Below are positions 12,051 to 21,903 of a stretch of DNA of 64,000 nt, piece by piece. The position numbers were made by a program, and so were the translations under genes. The notes below the pieces were generated by a model that did not search any database, had not been told where the DNA came from, and worked only from the letters and a program-made list of their open reading frames with translations. The DNA is from Prostheceraeus crozeri (taxonomy: Eukaryota > Platyhelminthes > Polycladida > Euryleptidae): assembly GCA_907163375.1 (NCBI GenBank), contig CAJQUW010008614.1:186001-250000 (forward strand), written 5' to 3'. The first letter of the stretch is position 1. Each line of letters opens with the position of its first letter.

Positions 12051-12553
12051 GGGTCATATTAACCACTCGTACCGATAGTCGATAATGCCGATAATCAATA
12101 GCAATTGCATTCTTTCAAAAGTAGAAAACCGATCTACCTGAAATCAATCACGTTTCAATATTTCGACAGCTTTATGACCATTGCACTCACAGAGTTGATC
12201 ACTCAATTGTTGACTTGTTTACTCAAAAAATGCATTTTGGATTTCAGCTACAAAGTCTGACTCACGTATGTTCACAACTTTGGATTTGACACCATTCGCG
12301 ATTTTATCTTTATAATTAAAATAATTTTTTTGGATCTTATCAGCTTTAAAGACAGGGACAATTTTAACCTTCTCGGAAAAATTATCATTATCACGTTTGA
12401 TATGATTCCTAAATTTATTGCTTTTCTCCTCGATGTAAGGAACAGGCCAGTACACAATTCGAATCTCAATATAAACATAATCATATGTCATGTTTTATTG
12501 GTTTACTGTGGTGAAATCGATTTGAAAATATATTCGATGTTTTAATATGACCC
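12051..12553. mobile_element. possible 0.5-kb TIR element
   Basis: The 12-bp sequence GGGTCATATTAA at 12051 has a perfect inverted copy at 12542-12553. No target duplication was recognised, and a PLE-like coding scrap lies inside, so the pairing could be fortuitous. Confidence 0.35.
12219..12491 (-). pseudogene. PLE-type linker relic (candidate)
   Basis: The minus frame contains PVPYIEEKSNKFRNHIK, then KVKIVPVFKADKIQKNYF and NYKDKIANGVKSKVV. This order resembles the region between reverse transcriptase and GIY-YIG nuclease in Penelope-like elements, which often shows a (F/Y)xxKDxIxxxxxSxVVY pattern. Neither RT motifs nor GIY-YIG residues follow, so only a fragment is present. Assignment rests on pattern alone. 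Confidence 0.4.
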
Positions 12554-12847
12554 ATGTACATGCATTTGTTCCGGTGTTAAATTATTTGCGTTTGAGATGT
12601 TCATGTTATAGAATTGTTGTTAAAAAGAGATTCTCGACACAACAGTTCGAGTGTTACATATATTCACACTCATGATTTAGTAACGTCTTTTTGTTTATGA
12701 CTGAAAGATAAAATCAATATTTAGCTTATGTCTTATTTGTCTGATTTAAGTGCATAAAATATAATATAGAAGATATTAGTGTTAAGTTTGCAAATTGTTA
12801 AATGTGTTGCAATGCTTGAAAATGGAATATAAATGAAGTTAAATTTG

Positions 12848-13070
12848 GTGGTAGGATGGCTCAGTTGGTAAAGCGACCGACACTTTGTCACATAGTACAG
12901 AAGGTCGAGGGTTCGAGTCACCGTCTGAGGAGGTACCACCGCTCTCACCATAAGGGTTACCTATAAGATTTATCTTGAGGGTAGCCTGGTGGGAGTTGCC
13001 AGTTGTAGAAGGATACCGCATCTCTAGTTTCGGCTAGTATGGCCTTTTGCCTTGGATGCGGCATGAGAGG
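12848..13070 (+). mobile_element. tRNA-derived SINE
   Basis: The head has an internal pol III promoter: A box TGGCTCAGTTGG at 12857-12868 and B box GGTTCGAGTCA at 12910-12920, about 42 bp apart as in tRNA genes. No cloverleaf acceptor pairing is visible, so this is a SINE head and not a tRNA gene. The body runs through a CGCATC/GATGCG hairpin-forming segment (about 13016-13060) into an A-rich tail. A possible short target duplication (GTTAAA) flanks it. The family was not identified. Confidence 0.75.
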
Positions 13071-13423
13071 TTAAAAATATACATTGGAAATTTCAAAACA
13101 ATTTGGATGCAATTCTGTTGTTCTGGATTTTAATCTTATCACTAATTGAATCATTTTTCTTCATATTACTGTCAGTTATAATGGTAGTTATCGTAAATAA
13201 ATCAACGCCCGTTAGCGCCAGGTCAAACAGAGCCAGTCAGTAAGGCTTTGGTGAATTTGAATGATTAATAAATTGATGTTCTATCATTGTTTGATAAATA
13301 AATCAAGATTCAAGTTATATCAAGGGTAGATACATTTTCTTGCAAAAAATTGATGTCGTACTAGCATACCTCTTTTCTCTTGTATGTTTATGCATAAATA
13401 GAAGTTTTCTCATTCCATTTTAG
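13071..13423. other. upstream intron or flank of the recombinase-like gene
   Basis: No coding frame. It ends in a pyrimidine-rich tract and TTTTAG at 13418-13423, a good splice acceptor, so it is probably the last part of an intron. Confidence 0.5.
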
Positions 13424-15485
13424 CAATAGCAAATGTGGACCTCGACTCTGACAACGTTGTATCAGAAAGTGATAATTCTCTGGATGAAACTGCAGAATTT
13501 CCGATCTTCGATCCCAGGAAAAGAAGAAAAAACTACGATGAATCTAATCTTCTGTCATGTTTCAAGAAAAGCTCAGATAAAAAGAATATAGTGGGTGGCC
13601 ATCCTGAATCAGCTTGTATCATTAAAGACTCAGATGGAGAGAATGATGTTGATACACATTCTGAATCATCAACGTCTACTTACATCATCAAAGAGTCGGA
13701 TGACGATAGTAAGATGGACACGCACTCCGAATCATCTACATCTACTTGGTTCTTTAATGGTTCTGATGAAGAAACACTGAAACATTCTCGCCCGAGGTCT
13801 ACGTCAAATATTACTACGGAAGCTTCTTCTCTTCATACCGAGGAGGTATCTTTTCAGATACAGTCATCTTCAACGTCGAATAGGCCCAATATCTTGGAAG
13901 CTTCTTCTCTTCAGACCGAAGTATCTACTCATCAGACCGAGGAAGTAGGTCTATCTTCTCATGTGCAATCATCCTCATCGTCGAGTCAAGTTTCATATCA
14001 AGGGAACGTTTCCCGGTGCCCAATGGACACGAAGTTGGAAACAGCTTCAAATTTTTCTTTGGTTGTAACTGGTACAAACCAAAAGGGAAATAAAAGAGTA
14101 TGGGACAAGATCGACGTATGCTTCTTCTGTAAAATGCATCTAAGGACAGCATCTTTCGCTGAACACCTATATCGAAAGTATAATTCCGAAGATGAAGTCA
14201 AGGATGTTATGACTCATCCTAAGAATACAAAACAAAGAAATAATGCGATCCAGGTGATTCTCAACCTGGGTAATTACATCCATAACTGTGAATCCATTCG
14301 TTCTGATGGCTTTGTGATTCCTGTAAAACGACCTGCCAGAGATATTGACATAACAAACTGTATCGGGTTATATGTTTCTTGTTCTAACTGCTTCGGATTC
14401 TATGCGAAGACTGACTTTTGGCGGCATCGATGTCCTGCGCTGATGAAACCCTCCATGAAGAAATCCACTTTGCCATCGCTGTCATTTGCCAATACTCCAG
14501 GATTGAAAGATTTCTACAATCGGTTGTCATATGACGTAATTGGGACGCAAGTTGCTGAAGATGAAACGATAAGAAAATACGTCATATGTGAAGTGAGCAA
14601 CAGAGGTAGCACGCAATACAAAACAATTTCATCTAATGCCCGATTACTCGCAGAATTTTTGATTCACTGTAATAAAGAGGGTACTAAGCTACCTATGATT
14701 GAATGGTTGAAACCAGAAAATTTCGAATCCATGTATTCAAAGCTAACGAATATGTTTTTATATGACGATTCAACACCTACATGTCCGTCAATGAACCGTC
14801 CGTCAACTTTACGAAAATTGATTCAAATCTTGACGAAATTGAATTCGATCATTCGGGTCAATTATCTTATTGAGAAACAATTTAGAGAAGCTGAGAAGCA
14901 AAAAGCGATGGATGAAATTATTTCTGCAAGACTTCAACCATTGAGTTTCAATGCGTTCAAGACGATGTCATGTTCAAGTTCAGGTGTTCCCCAAAAATTA
15001 CCTTCGTCTGATGATATGGTCTTATTCAAAGAATTTCTGTCAAGCCGGTTGAATTCCGCATTAATGGTACCAGAAAATAAGCGTTGCATTGCTGAGCTGA
15101 CTGTCGCACGTTTGATTTTCTTTAATAAACGAAGAGCGGGTGAAGTTTCTAATGTAAAAGTATCCCACTGGAAGCAACGATCTGAATGGAAGAATGGAGC
15201 GAAAGATCAGAGACTTTCAGATGATGAGCAGCAGCTTGTGGAAGAAATGGAGCTACTTTATGTTATTGGAAGGGGACGGAAATTTGTACCAATAATTTTT
15301 CCCAAAGAGTGTGTAGCGACAACTGAGTGGCTGTGCCAGGACAAAGAAAATAATGATTACATTTTCGCAAACAAAAACGGAAATCCACTGCGAGGAACGG
15401 ATGTGCTTCGTTCACTTACAAACGAGGCTGGACTGGAGAATTTGCGATCAACGAAGTTTCGCAAGTTTTCTGCAACAACTTTACA
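13424..15485 (+). CDS. tyrosine-recombinase-like zinc-finger protein, large exon
   Basis: An open exon of about 687 codons lies between a splice acceptor (TTTTAG at 13423) and a donor (CAG|GTAAAT at 15486). There is no ATG at its start, so translation begins in an upstream exon not seen here. The first 200 residues are Ser/Glu/Asp-rich and look disordered, with internal repeats of an SESSTST type. Two Cys/His clusters follow (CFFCKMHL near residue 228 and CSNCFGFYAKTDFWRHRC near 315). The C-terminal third has a recombinase-like layout: FFNKRRAGEV with a candidate catalytic Arg, RGRKFVPI, then STKFRKFSATT in the HxxR region. This resembles a large uncharacterised animal family related to Crypton-type recombinases. 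Its biochemical activity is unknown. Confidence 0.75.
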
Positions 15486-16035
15486 GGTAAATTGTTTTTA
15501 TCAGTCATATTCTTTAGTTAAATTGGCAAATAAAATCATCGTCTTGATGCTGCTTTTCATCATGATCGTACATGATAGATAGATGGATATTAGCAACTTT
15601 ATCTGTTTTTCAGTGAGAGTATTTTTATTTTATGTAGGCCTACGTGTAAAGTCTCTCAATCAATATCACGGTGTTGATAGTGCAACGAACACTGGTTTCA
15701 ATATACATGTATCTTTCCCATAGGCTCTTTGCAATGTTTCATGGTTGAAAATTTAATCAATGAAACATGAATACTGCGATTACTTACGGTACTCATTTCT
15801 TTGTGCATGTATTCAATTGTGATTAAAATTTCAAATATCTTTGAAGATCTTACTCGGTGTATTAAGGGAGTACAATATAATCTTCGCATTTATAAAGCTC
15901 ATTGGTCAATGAGTATTTTTTCCTAGTCTGACATAATACATTGAAGGCTATATTTAAATGAATGCTTTATTTGATGTTCTAGGGAATGACGCGATTACTA
16001 TTAAGATAATTAAAATTCTGTTCGTTGAGTTTCAG
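15486..16035 (+). other. intron of recombinase-like gene
   Basis: A 550-bp GT-AG intron in phase 0. The donor is GTAAAT after a CAG and the acceptor is TTGAGTTTCAG. Removing it restores the conserved recombinase C-terminus exactly. It contains one TAGGCCTA palindrome. Confidence 0.7.
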
Positions 16036-16181
16036 TCCGAAGATTATACGGATACGCAATTGCGATTACTTTGTCGACACTTAGGACATTCAGTGGATGT
16101 CCACGGCAGGTATTACAGGCTCCCCGATTCGTCGATAACATTGGCCAAAGTCAGTAAAATGTTAATGCATGCAGAAAACAA
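16036..16181 (+). CDS. tyrosine-recombinase-like protein, C-terminal exon
   Basis: This exon continues the preceding one in phase. It supplies LCRHLGHSVDVHGRYYRLP, matching the GH...Y end of tyrosine recombinases, where Tyr is the nucleophile, followed by SITLAKVSKMLMHAE. It ends at a strong donor (GTAAGT at 16182), so at least one more coding exon is expected. Read without splicing, the frame would stop at a TAA overlapping that donor. The piggyBac element at 16237 begins only 55 bp beyond, in the presumed next intron. Confidence 0.7.
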
Positions 16182-16273
16182 GTAAGTCAATTGATATCAA
16201 AGTCTTCCAAATGCTAAAACGGACATGCTATTTTAACCCTTTCAGCACGAAATCATTAAGATACCTGTCCTAG

Positions 16274-16412
16274 TGACACGCACAGTGTGTCATGCAATAA
16301 TTATTCAACGTAACAAAATTTGAAAATTAATCATTGTTCGATGTTACGATGACACACGATGCGTGTCGTTACTATCATTGTCCACTGTTACGGTGACACG
16401 CCAGAGGTGTCA
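16274..16412. repeat. subterminal palindromes, piggyBac left end
   Basis: Three 19-bp imperfect palindromes at 16274-16292, 16350-16368 and 16394-16412 follow TGACAC...GTGTCA. They match two more at the other end, so they are likely transposase-binding sites. Confidence 0.75.
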
Positions 16413-17195
16413 AATAGGTATATTTTCTATATTTTATTTGTCCATTTTATGTGATTTCGAGGTGTTATTGCAACAGATAATAGCATTAGATCTTGTCATG
16501 ATGCACATGTTTTCTCCGGAAGAAAAGACGGAGAAAACTGCTACAAGGAATGCAAATAGGTGTTCTCAAAATCTTTGGGAGTTTTAGAGTTGACTTGACT
16601 AATAAGTACAGTACTATGCGATGATAACACCGTAAACAGTTTTCCTTAATTTCTCATTTCACACAGTAATAATTCTCATTACGACCACAGTAAATAATTC
16701 TACACATTTTTGCTAATCTTTTTAAAACAACACAATCTATTTCGAGCTTGTATTATACACATTATGGGAACCAAACATATAAGACATATAGGCTTATATG
16801 CTTGGTTCCAATTTCCCAATCGAGTGTGCCATGAAAGCTTTTTGAATAAGACTGAATAAGATATACCTCTTATGTTTTCCTAGAAATTGTGCAATTAAAA
16901 AAGAACCGATTACCAATTACCAATTACCGATCATATAAATTTATAAATATTTTCGAGCGTATAATTTTTTATGTTTATTGCAATGTATTTGCACATCTTT
17001 TATTTACAGTCCACTCAATATTAATCACTCATTTTTCATTTCAATTTTATATTTACTCTTTTAATGTTACTTTACTTTTAATTACTTCTGCTTTTGCACC
17101 TCGAATGTAACGGAAAATCAAAAGCCATTTACTGCTATTACTACAAAATATATTCAACGCAATAAACCCATAATACGTTTCGAAAAGTTTCAGGT

Positions 17196-18941
17196 TTACT
17201 CATGATATTTTGAAAAACAAGGAGCAGCACATAGACCAGGTTGTCCAGGGCAATCAGCACATCGGAAGACAGTTTCTTTCCGCTTTCCGGCTTGGTAGCA
17301 AACACGGCATCTCTTGTGAGGTCGAGGTTCTCCTTCCCTTGCTGGTATGCGTTCAAGTTTATGTTGTGGATTCCGTTCCTCCAAGCATCGATTGTTTGTT
17401 GATCGTGGTACCAGGCGAGGTCTTCCGACAGGATTTCGTCCAATACCTGTTTGTAAGACCAAACGATTGACAGATTTCATGCAGTAATCTAGGTAGTTCA
17501 TTTTACCATCATTCTTCCTGTAGAGAATCCATGAATTGTAATGCATGATTTGAATTAAGTGCAAGCAGTACTTTACAAACCATGTATAATTTTTCCGATT
17601 GATATCGTAATGATGAAGTGCGGCATCCAACCGGTCGACACCGCCCATATGGGCATTGTAATTCAATACAGATCGTGACTTCTTCACCGTTTCGTGGTGT
17701 CCACCTTTGACTATGCGGCTGACCTCAACATCTTCAGCAGCAGCAAACGTATCCATCAAGTAAACCGTCTTCTTTCCAGACGACTTTTGATCCACAAGTT
17801 TTACGCAAAGAACTTCGCCGTTGCGGGAATAAGCTTGAGACTTAACAGGCAGATTTAAGTGCTTTAAATCGCTCGGAACGCCCCGGTTCGCTTTTACAGT
17901 TCCAGTCATAAATGTACCATTGCGAAACAGATATCGGGCTAATCTACAGGAAGTATAAAAGTTATCAAGATAAACGTGGTAACCTTGATTAAACAGGTCG
18001 TGTGATAATTGTATCACAATTCGTTCCGTAACTGATAATGTTTCAGCACCACGATGAGACAATCCGACTGCCCGATTTTCAGTACTCAGACCATGAAGCA
18101 TAATCTTCCAAACGTAACCCGACTCGGATTCTGCCAATACATACGACTTTATTCCATACCTCCTACGCTTGCTTGGGATATATTGTCGTATTCTTAAACG
18201 TCCTTTGAACAGCATGAGTGTCTCATCTATAGAAATCTGACGGTTTGGTAGGTATGTATTTTGGCATATATTATTAACTTTTTCCAGAAATGGTCGTACT
18301 TTTGCTAAATAATCATTTTCCAAATTTTCTGGGTCTGCAAAGCGAATATAGTTCAAAATTAACTGAAATCTGTCACGGGATAGAGATTCAGGTGACGAGA
18401 ATATCTCTTGACGAAACACCAAATCGCCACTCCAGTATGATGCAAGCGTAGGCTTCTTGTTCAAAGCCATTAAAAATTGCAATCCAATAAACTTTCTGAT
18501 TTCATTGACTGTAACTTGTCTGCTGTTTTGTAATTTCTGGCTTTCAGGATTATCAACTAATTCTTGCCAAAGTCTGTTGTTTGTGTAGTCGCATATATCT
18601 TGCATTAAGTCGTCAGTGAAAAAGTGATTTAAGAAAAACATATCATCTTCTAATTCATTTGGAATCTCTAAGCGTGGATGTAGTCCTGTAGTTCCAGTAA
18701 ATTCTGGTCCACGTCTGACGGAATCAGTACCACTTTGGACAGTTCGCCATTCACCAGTGCTGCCACCTGCATCTTCGTCAGAGCTGCTACTTGAGTCGTT
18801 ATCTCGCAAGTCATTATCTTGTATTTCATCTTCAATCTCACTGCCTGAACTGCCATCTTCGTTTGTATCAAATCCCATCAAATTCAACGCATCTGTCATG
18901 GCAGAACGCCGGGGATACCGCCGACCACTTTGCGTGCTCAT
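17196..18941 (-). CDS. piggyBac transposase
   Basis: A 581-residue protein from the first ATG (18941); the open frame extends further but without an ATG. The N-terminal 110 residues are acidic and Ser-rich. The catalytic core shows the three piggyBac aspartates in SIDETLMLFKGR, VYLDNFYTSCR and NAHMGGVDRLDA. The C-terminus has the Cys-rich zinc domain needed for end binding (CRVCYQAGKRKETVFRC, then CADCPGQPGLC). No stops interrupt it, and length agrees with characterised members of 570-610 residues. Cut-and-paste transposition at TTAA is the expected reaction. The frame lies antisense to the surrounding recombinase-like gene. Confidence 0.95.
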   Translation of the reverse strand: MSTQSGRRYPRRSAMTDALNLMGFDTNEDGSSGSEIEDEIQDNDLRDNDSSSSSDEDAGGSTGEWRTVQSGTDSVRRGPEFTGTTGLHPRLEIPNELEDDMFFLNHFFTDDLMQDICDYTNNRLWQELVDNPESQKLQNSRQVTVNEIRKFIGLQFLMALNKKPTLASYWSGDLVFRQEIFSSPESLSRDRFQLILNYIRFADPENLENDYLAKVRPFLEKVNNICQNTYLPNRQISIDETLMLFKGRLRIRQYIPSKRRRYGIKSYVLAESESGYVWKIMLHGLSTENRAVGLSHRGAETLSVTERIVIQLSHDLFNQGYHVYLDNFYTSCRLARYLFRNGTFMTGTVKANRGVPSDLKHLNLPVKSQAYSRNGEVLCVKLVDQKSSGKKTVYLMDTFAAAEDVEVSRIVKGGHHETVKKSRSVLNYNAHMGGVDRLDAALHHYDINRKNYTWFVKYCLHLIQIMHYNSWILYRKNDGKMNYLDYCMKSVNRLVLQTGIGRNPVGRPRLVPRSTNNRCLEERNPQHKLERIPAREGEPRPHKRCRVCYQAGKRKETVFRCADCPGQPGLCAAPCFSKYHE

Positions 18942-19103
18942 TATGATATGAATGCGCAATTCGAACAGCAACAACTATCAACAAATTCTGTCGGTGTGAA
19001 TGATATTCAAAGATCTGTTCAATAAACGAAATCTTACGTAATAATTCGGTGAACCTGTCCTTTGAGAGTGATCATAATTCAGAAACATTCACCGATGGTT
19101 TTA

Positions 19104-19197
19104 TGACAGGCTCTGCGTGTCACGGTATAATCGTACTATTGCATTGATTCTAATTCCGTTAATTTGTTAATAGATACATGACACGTACAGCGTGTCG
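19104..19197. repeat. subterminal palindromes, piggyBac right end
   Basis: Two 19-bp palindromes at 19104-19122 and 19179-19197 are of the same TGACA...GTGTC type as the three at the left end. Confidence 0.75.
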
Positions 19198-19365
19198 TCC
19201 GTACTGAAAGGGTTAACAGAGAAAGCGACAAACGCGGTACGTCTACTAAAAGTGAGTCACGATAATAAGGGCTAGTCAATAAGTCTTGCACATTTGTTTG
19301 CAAAATTCGTTCAAAAGCACTTTCAGCGATCACAATAAAATCACTCATCCAAATAAAACATACAG

Positions 19366-20035
19366 ACAGATTGCAGTTATCGATTTCCTACATAAACAGC
19401 AAGATCAGTAACACACTATGGTTCTGTATTTCTTCAGAAACAAGTAAAGGAGTCAGATTGTAGTTATGGATTTCCTTGCGACAATCGTTTCATCTTTCCT
19501 TCAGAGACAGGTGGAGACGGAGTCATGTTGTCGTTAAAGATTTCCTTGCGGCAGTCGCTTCATCTTTCCTTCAGAGACAGGTGGAAAAGGAGTCAGATTG
19601 TAGTTATGAATTTCCTACAGAAACAGCGAGATCATTAACACACTATGGTTCTGTATTTCTTCAGAAACAAGTAGAGGAGTCAGATTGTAGTTACGAATTT
19701 CCTTGCGATGATCGTTTAATCTTTCCTTCAGAGACAGGTGATAAAGCAGTCAGATTGTAGTTATGGATCTCCTTTCGATGATCGTTTCATCTTTCCTTCA
19801 AAGACAAGTAGAGAGGGAGTCATGTTGTCGTTAAAGATTTCCTCGCGGTGGTCGCTTCATCTTTCCTTCAGAGACAGGTGGAAATGGAGTCATATTGTAG
19901 TTATGGATTTCCTACAGAAACAGCAAGATCAGTAACACACTATGGTCCTGTATTTCTTCAGAAACAAGTAGAGGAGTCAGATTGTAGTTTTGGATTTCCT
20001 TGTGATAAACGTTTCATCTTTCCGTAATAGTTGAG
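19366..20035. repeat. minisatellite array, left part (70/88-bp units)
   Basis: Tandem units alternate between a 70-bp form (with TTTCATCTTTCCTTCAGAGA) and an 88-bp form (with GAGATCATTAACACACTATG). Both share their ends (GGAGTCAGATTGTAGTTA and a TTCAGA(A/G)ACA(A/G)GT block). Frames read through several units (ESDCSYEFP-like peptides), but only because unit lengths allow it, and codon content gives no reason to call them genes. The same units resume at 21448, so the PLE between them inserted into one array. Confidence 0.85.
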
Positions 20036-20087
20036 TCGGAAAGAGTCAGGTTTTTAAAGATCTTAATTATTGTTTTTCTTATGTACA

Positions 20088-20122
20088 AAATTATTCGATC
20101 GCCATCCAGCAATCATCTTCAG
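20088..20122 (-). ncRNA. degenerate hammerhead-ribozyme-like motif in PLE tail
   Basis: On the minus strand CTGAAGA (fitting CUGANGA) is followed by a 6-bp stem GATTGC/GCGATC with a 6-nt loop and then GAAT where GAAA is expected. Hammerhead ribozymes are known in PLE terminal regions. The extra base before the stem and the changed GAAA suggest a decayed or variant copy. Stems I and III were not traced. Confidence 0.35.
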
Positions 20123-20383
20123 GTACAAAAGATTAGAAGTTTAAACTATGAGGAATTTTAAAATGATATTTACAATGAGATGACATGATGATTTACAATG
20201 ATATGATATGAAGGAATGTAGATATGAACAGGTTGTACTGGATTACATATCTTTACCAGTAGCAAAAATAAATTGACCTGACAGGATGGATGAATTCTAT
20301 GTTAGATGATGTAGTGAAGAAATGATAAAGTTATTAGTAAAAAAGGAAATCATGGTAGCTGTCAAGTTCTGTTCTACACTCTA

Positions 20384-20592
20384 AACCAGCACCTCCTAAA
20401 TCAGACACTGAAGCGAGACACTATTCGTAACTAATAAAAAAATCCTAAAGCAAAGCGTTTTAGGAGGCTAGCGCACTAGTGTTATTGTTCTCTTTAGTAT
20501 GTCAGCATTCTATTTCACGCAACCTCCTAAAATTCTAGTGTGTCGCGCTTTAGGATGCAGATTTCTACGATTTTAGGAGGTGACAGTTTACA
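20384..20592. repeat. cluster of CCTCCTAAAA inverted repeats
   Basis: At least five CCTCCTAAA or TTTTAGGAGG blocks occur in both orientations within about 200 bp, some pairing as hairpins such as CCTAAAGC...GCGTTTTAGG near 20443. It lies in the 3' untranslated part of the PLE. Function unknown. Confidence 0.6.
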
Positions 20593-21448
20593 GAGTACTA
20601 TTTATGGTTGGTTTATATTTGTTAATGATGAATGCTTCACGTAATCTCAAATTTGTGTTGTCATGATCGTGGGCCAGAATGTCAATATTGATGTCCAAAT
20701 GTTGTACTTTGCACGTTTGAATATGTTTAAACACGGAAGATGAAGGGCTTGTGGTATGTTCCTTGAAGCGGGCGTAGAGAGGTCGTATGGTACTGCCAAT
20801 ATAAATTTGATCACATTTGTTACAGTGGATCTTGTAGATAATGTTTTTTCGGTTGCATAATTCTTTGTTTCTCATTTTACAGTTGGCAAGAGAGCATAGT
20901 TGTGTTGTACCTACTTCATTTCGTTTCAGTTGTTGACGAAGTGTTTTATTGCGTCTTGTAAGTCGAACATTAAGTTTGTGTTTTTGGAAAACGCGTTTTA
21001 TCCGTGAGTCAGTATTATCAGAGATGTATGGAAAAGAGAAATATAGAACATTTTTATTAGTCCATTGATTGCTGCTTCGCTTTAGTTTTGTTGATTTTTT
21101 GTGCTGTTGCATTTTTCTCTCCGAAGATTTCATAATTTGTTCGCTATATCCATTTGTACGCAAAAGATCGTCAAAATCCTTCTTGTGCTTCCTGCGTGTT
21201 GGTTCTTCTGAGCATCGATCAGAAATTCTCTTCTTTTCGTTTATAATGAAATTAATTTTAGTCTTAGTTAGCATGTGAGAATCAGAGTGTACAAAAATGT
21301 TCTTTTTAGCTGCTTTTTTGTAGAATTCAAATCGTGCTTCATTGGATGAAGATATTGTTATTGTAAAGTCGAGAAGACTTAAAGATCTTTGATTTTTTGG
21401 ATGCTCAAAGCTGAAAAGAACATTTTCCTTGTTTTCGTCAAAAAGATT
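20588..21448 (-). pseudogene. PLE RT thumb plus GIY-YIG endonuclease, N-terminally truncated
   Basis: The frame opens in the minisatellite (to 21502), whose residues are not part of the protein. It then reads FSFEHPKNQRSLSLLDFTI, as in the late RT region of PLEs, a basic linker, and a Cys cluster (CSLANCKMRNKELC) before the nuclease. The nuclease motif reads IIYKIHCNKCDQIYIGST with RPLYARFKEH after it, i.e. GIY-YIG with its conserved Arg. A zinc-type Cys cluster before GIY-YIG occurs in several PLE clades such as Neptune. The piece ends at a normal stop at 20588. It is a partial gene with an intact nuclease domain. Confidence 0.8.
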
Positions 21449-21903
21449 TCCTTGCGGTCGTCTTTTAATCTTTTCCTCAGAGACAGGTGGAGAAGGAGTC
21501 ATGTTGTAGTTAAAGATTTCTTTGCGGTGGTCGCTTCATCTTTCCTTCAAAGACAAGTAGAGAAGGAGTCAAGTTGTCGTCAAAGATTTCCTTGTGGTCG
21601 TCGCTTCATCTTTCCTTCAGAGACAGGTGGAAAAGGAGTCAGATTGTAGCTATGAATTTCCTACAGAAACAGCGAGATCATTAACACACTATGGTTCTCT
21701 ATTTCTTCAGAGACAAGTAGAGACGGAGTCAGATTTTAGTTATGGATTTCCTTGCGACAATCGTTTCATCTTTCCTTCAGAGAGAGGTGGAAAAGGAGTC
21801 AGATTGTAGTTATGAATTTCCTACAGAAACAGCGAGATCATTAACACACTATGGTTCTGTATTTCTTCAGAAACAAGTTGAGGAGTCAGATTGTAGTTAC
21901 GAA
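21448..21903. repeat. minisatellite array, right part
   Basis: The same 70/88-bp unit family as 19366-20035, here starting with a partial unit next to the PLE. It ends within TAGTTACGAAT, exactly where the small Cys-rich exon on the minus strand reaches its possible splice donor. Confidence 0.85.

Larger units (their letters stand above)
16237..19212 (-). mobile_element. piggyBac transposon, complete-looking
   Basis: TTAA target sites flank the element exactly (16233-16236 and 19213-19216). The termini are CCCTTTCAGCACG and, on the other strand, CCCTTTCAGTACG, 13 bp with one mismatch. A full-length transposase frame lies on the minus strand. Five 19-bp imperfect palindromes of the form TGACAC(N7)GTGTCA sit inside the two ends. 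Length (2,976 bp), ends, target site and coding region are all those of an autonomous piggyBac, and no obvious disabling change was seen. Confidence 0.95.
20045..21448 (-). mobile_element. 5'-truncated Penelope-like element
   Basis: A block of unique sequence splits the minisatellite. On the minus strand it encodes the end of a PLE reverse transcriptase, a linker and a GIY-YIG nuclease, followed by about 540 bp of untranslated sequence. The reverse-transcriptase core is missing because the minus-strand 5' end stops abruptly in the satellite. 5' truncation is the rule for PLE copies made by target-primed reverse transcription. The untranslated part carries short inverted repeats and a hammerhead-like motif. 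Confidence 0.75.

Noticed and set aside
12051-12553. Firm transposon call on the GGGTCATATTAA pair
   Set aside because: Kept only as a low-confidence feature because no target duplication is visible and a PLE-like scrap lies inside.
12848-12925. tRNA gene with A and B boxes
   Set aside because: Promoter boxes are good but acceptor and other stems do not pair and a SINE body follows.
19366-21903. CRISPR-like array
   Set aside because: Units are contiguous tandem repeats without unique spacers, and the sequence is animal nuclear DNA.
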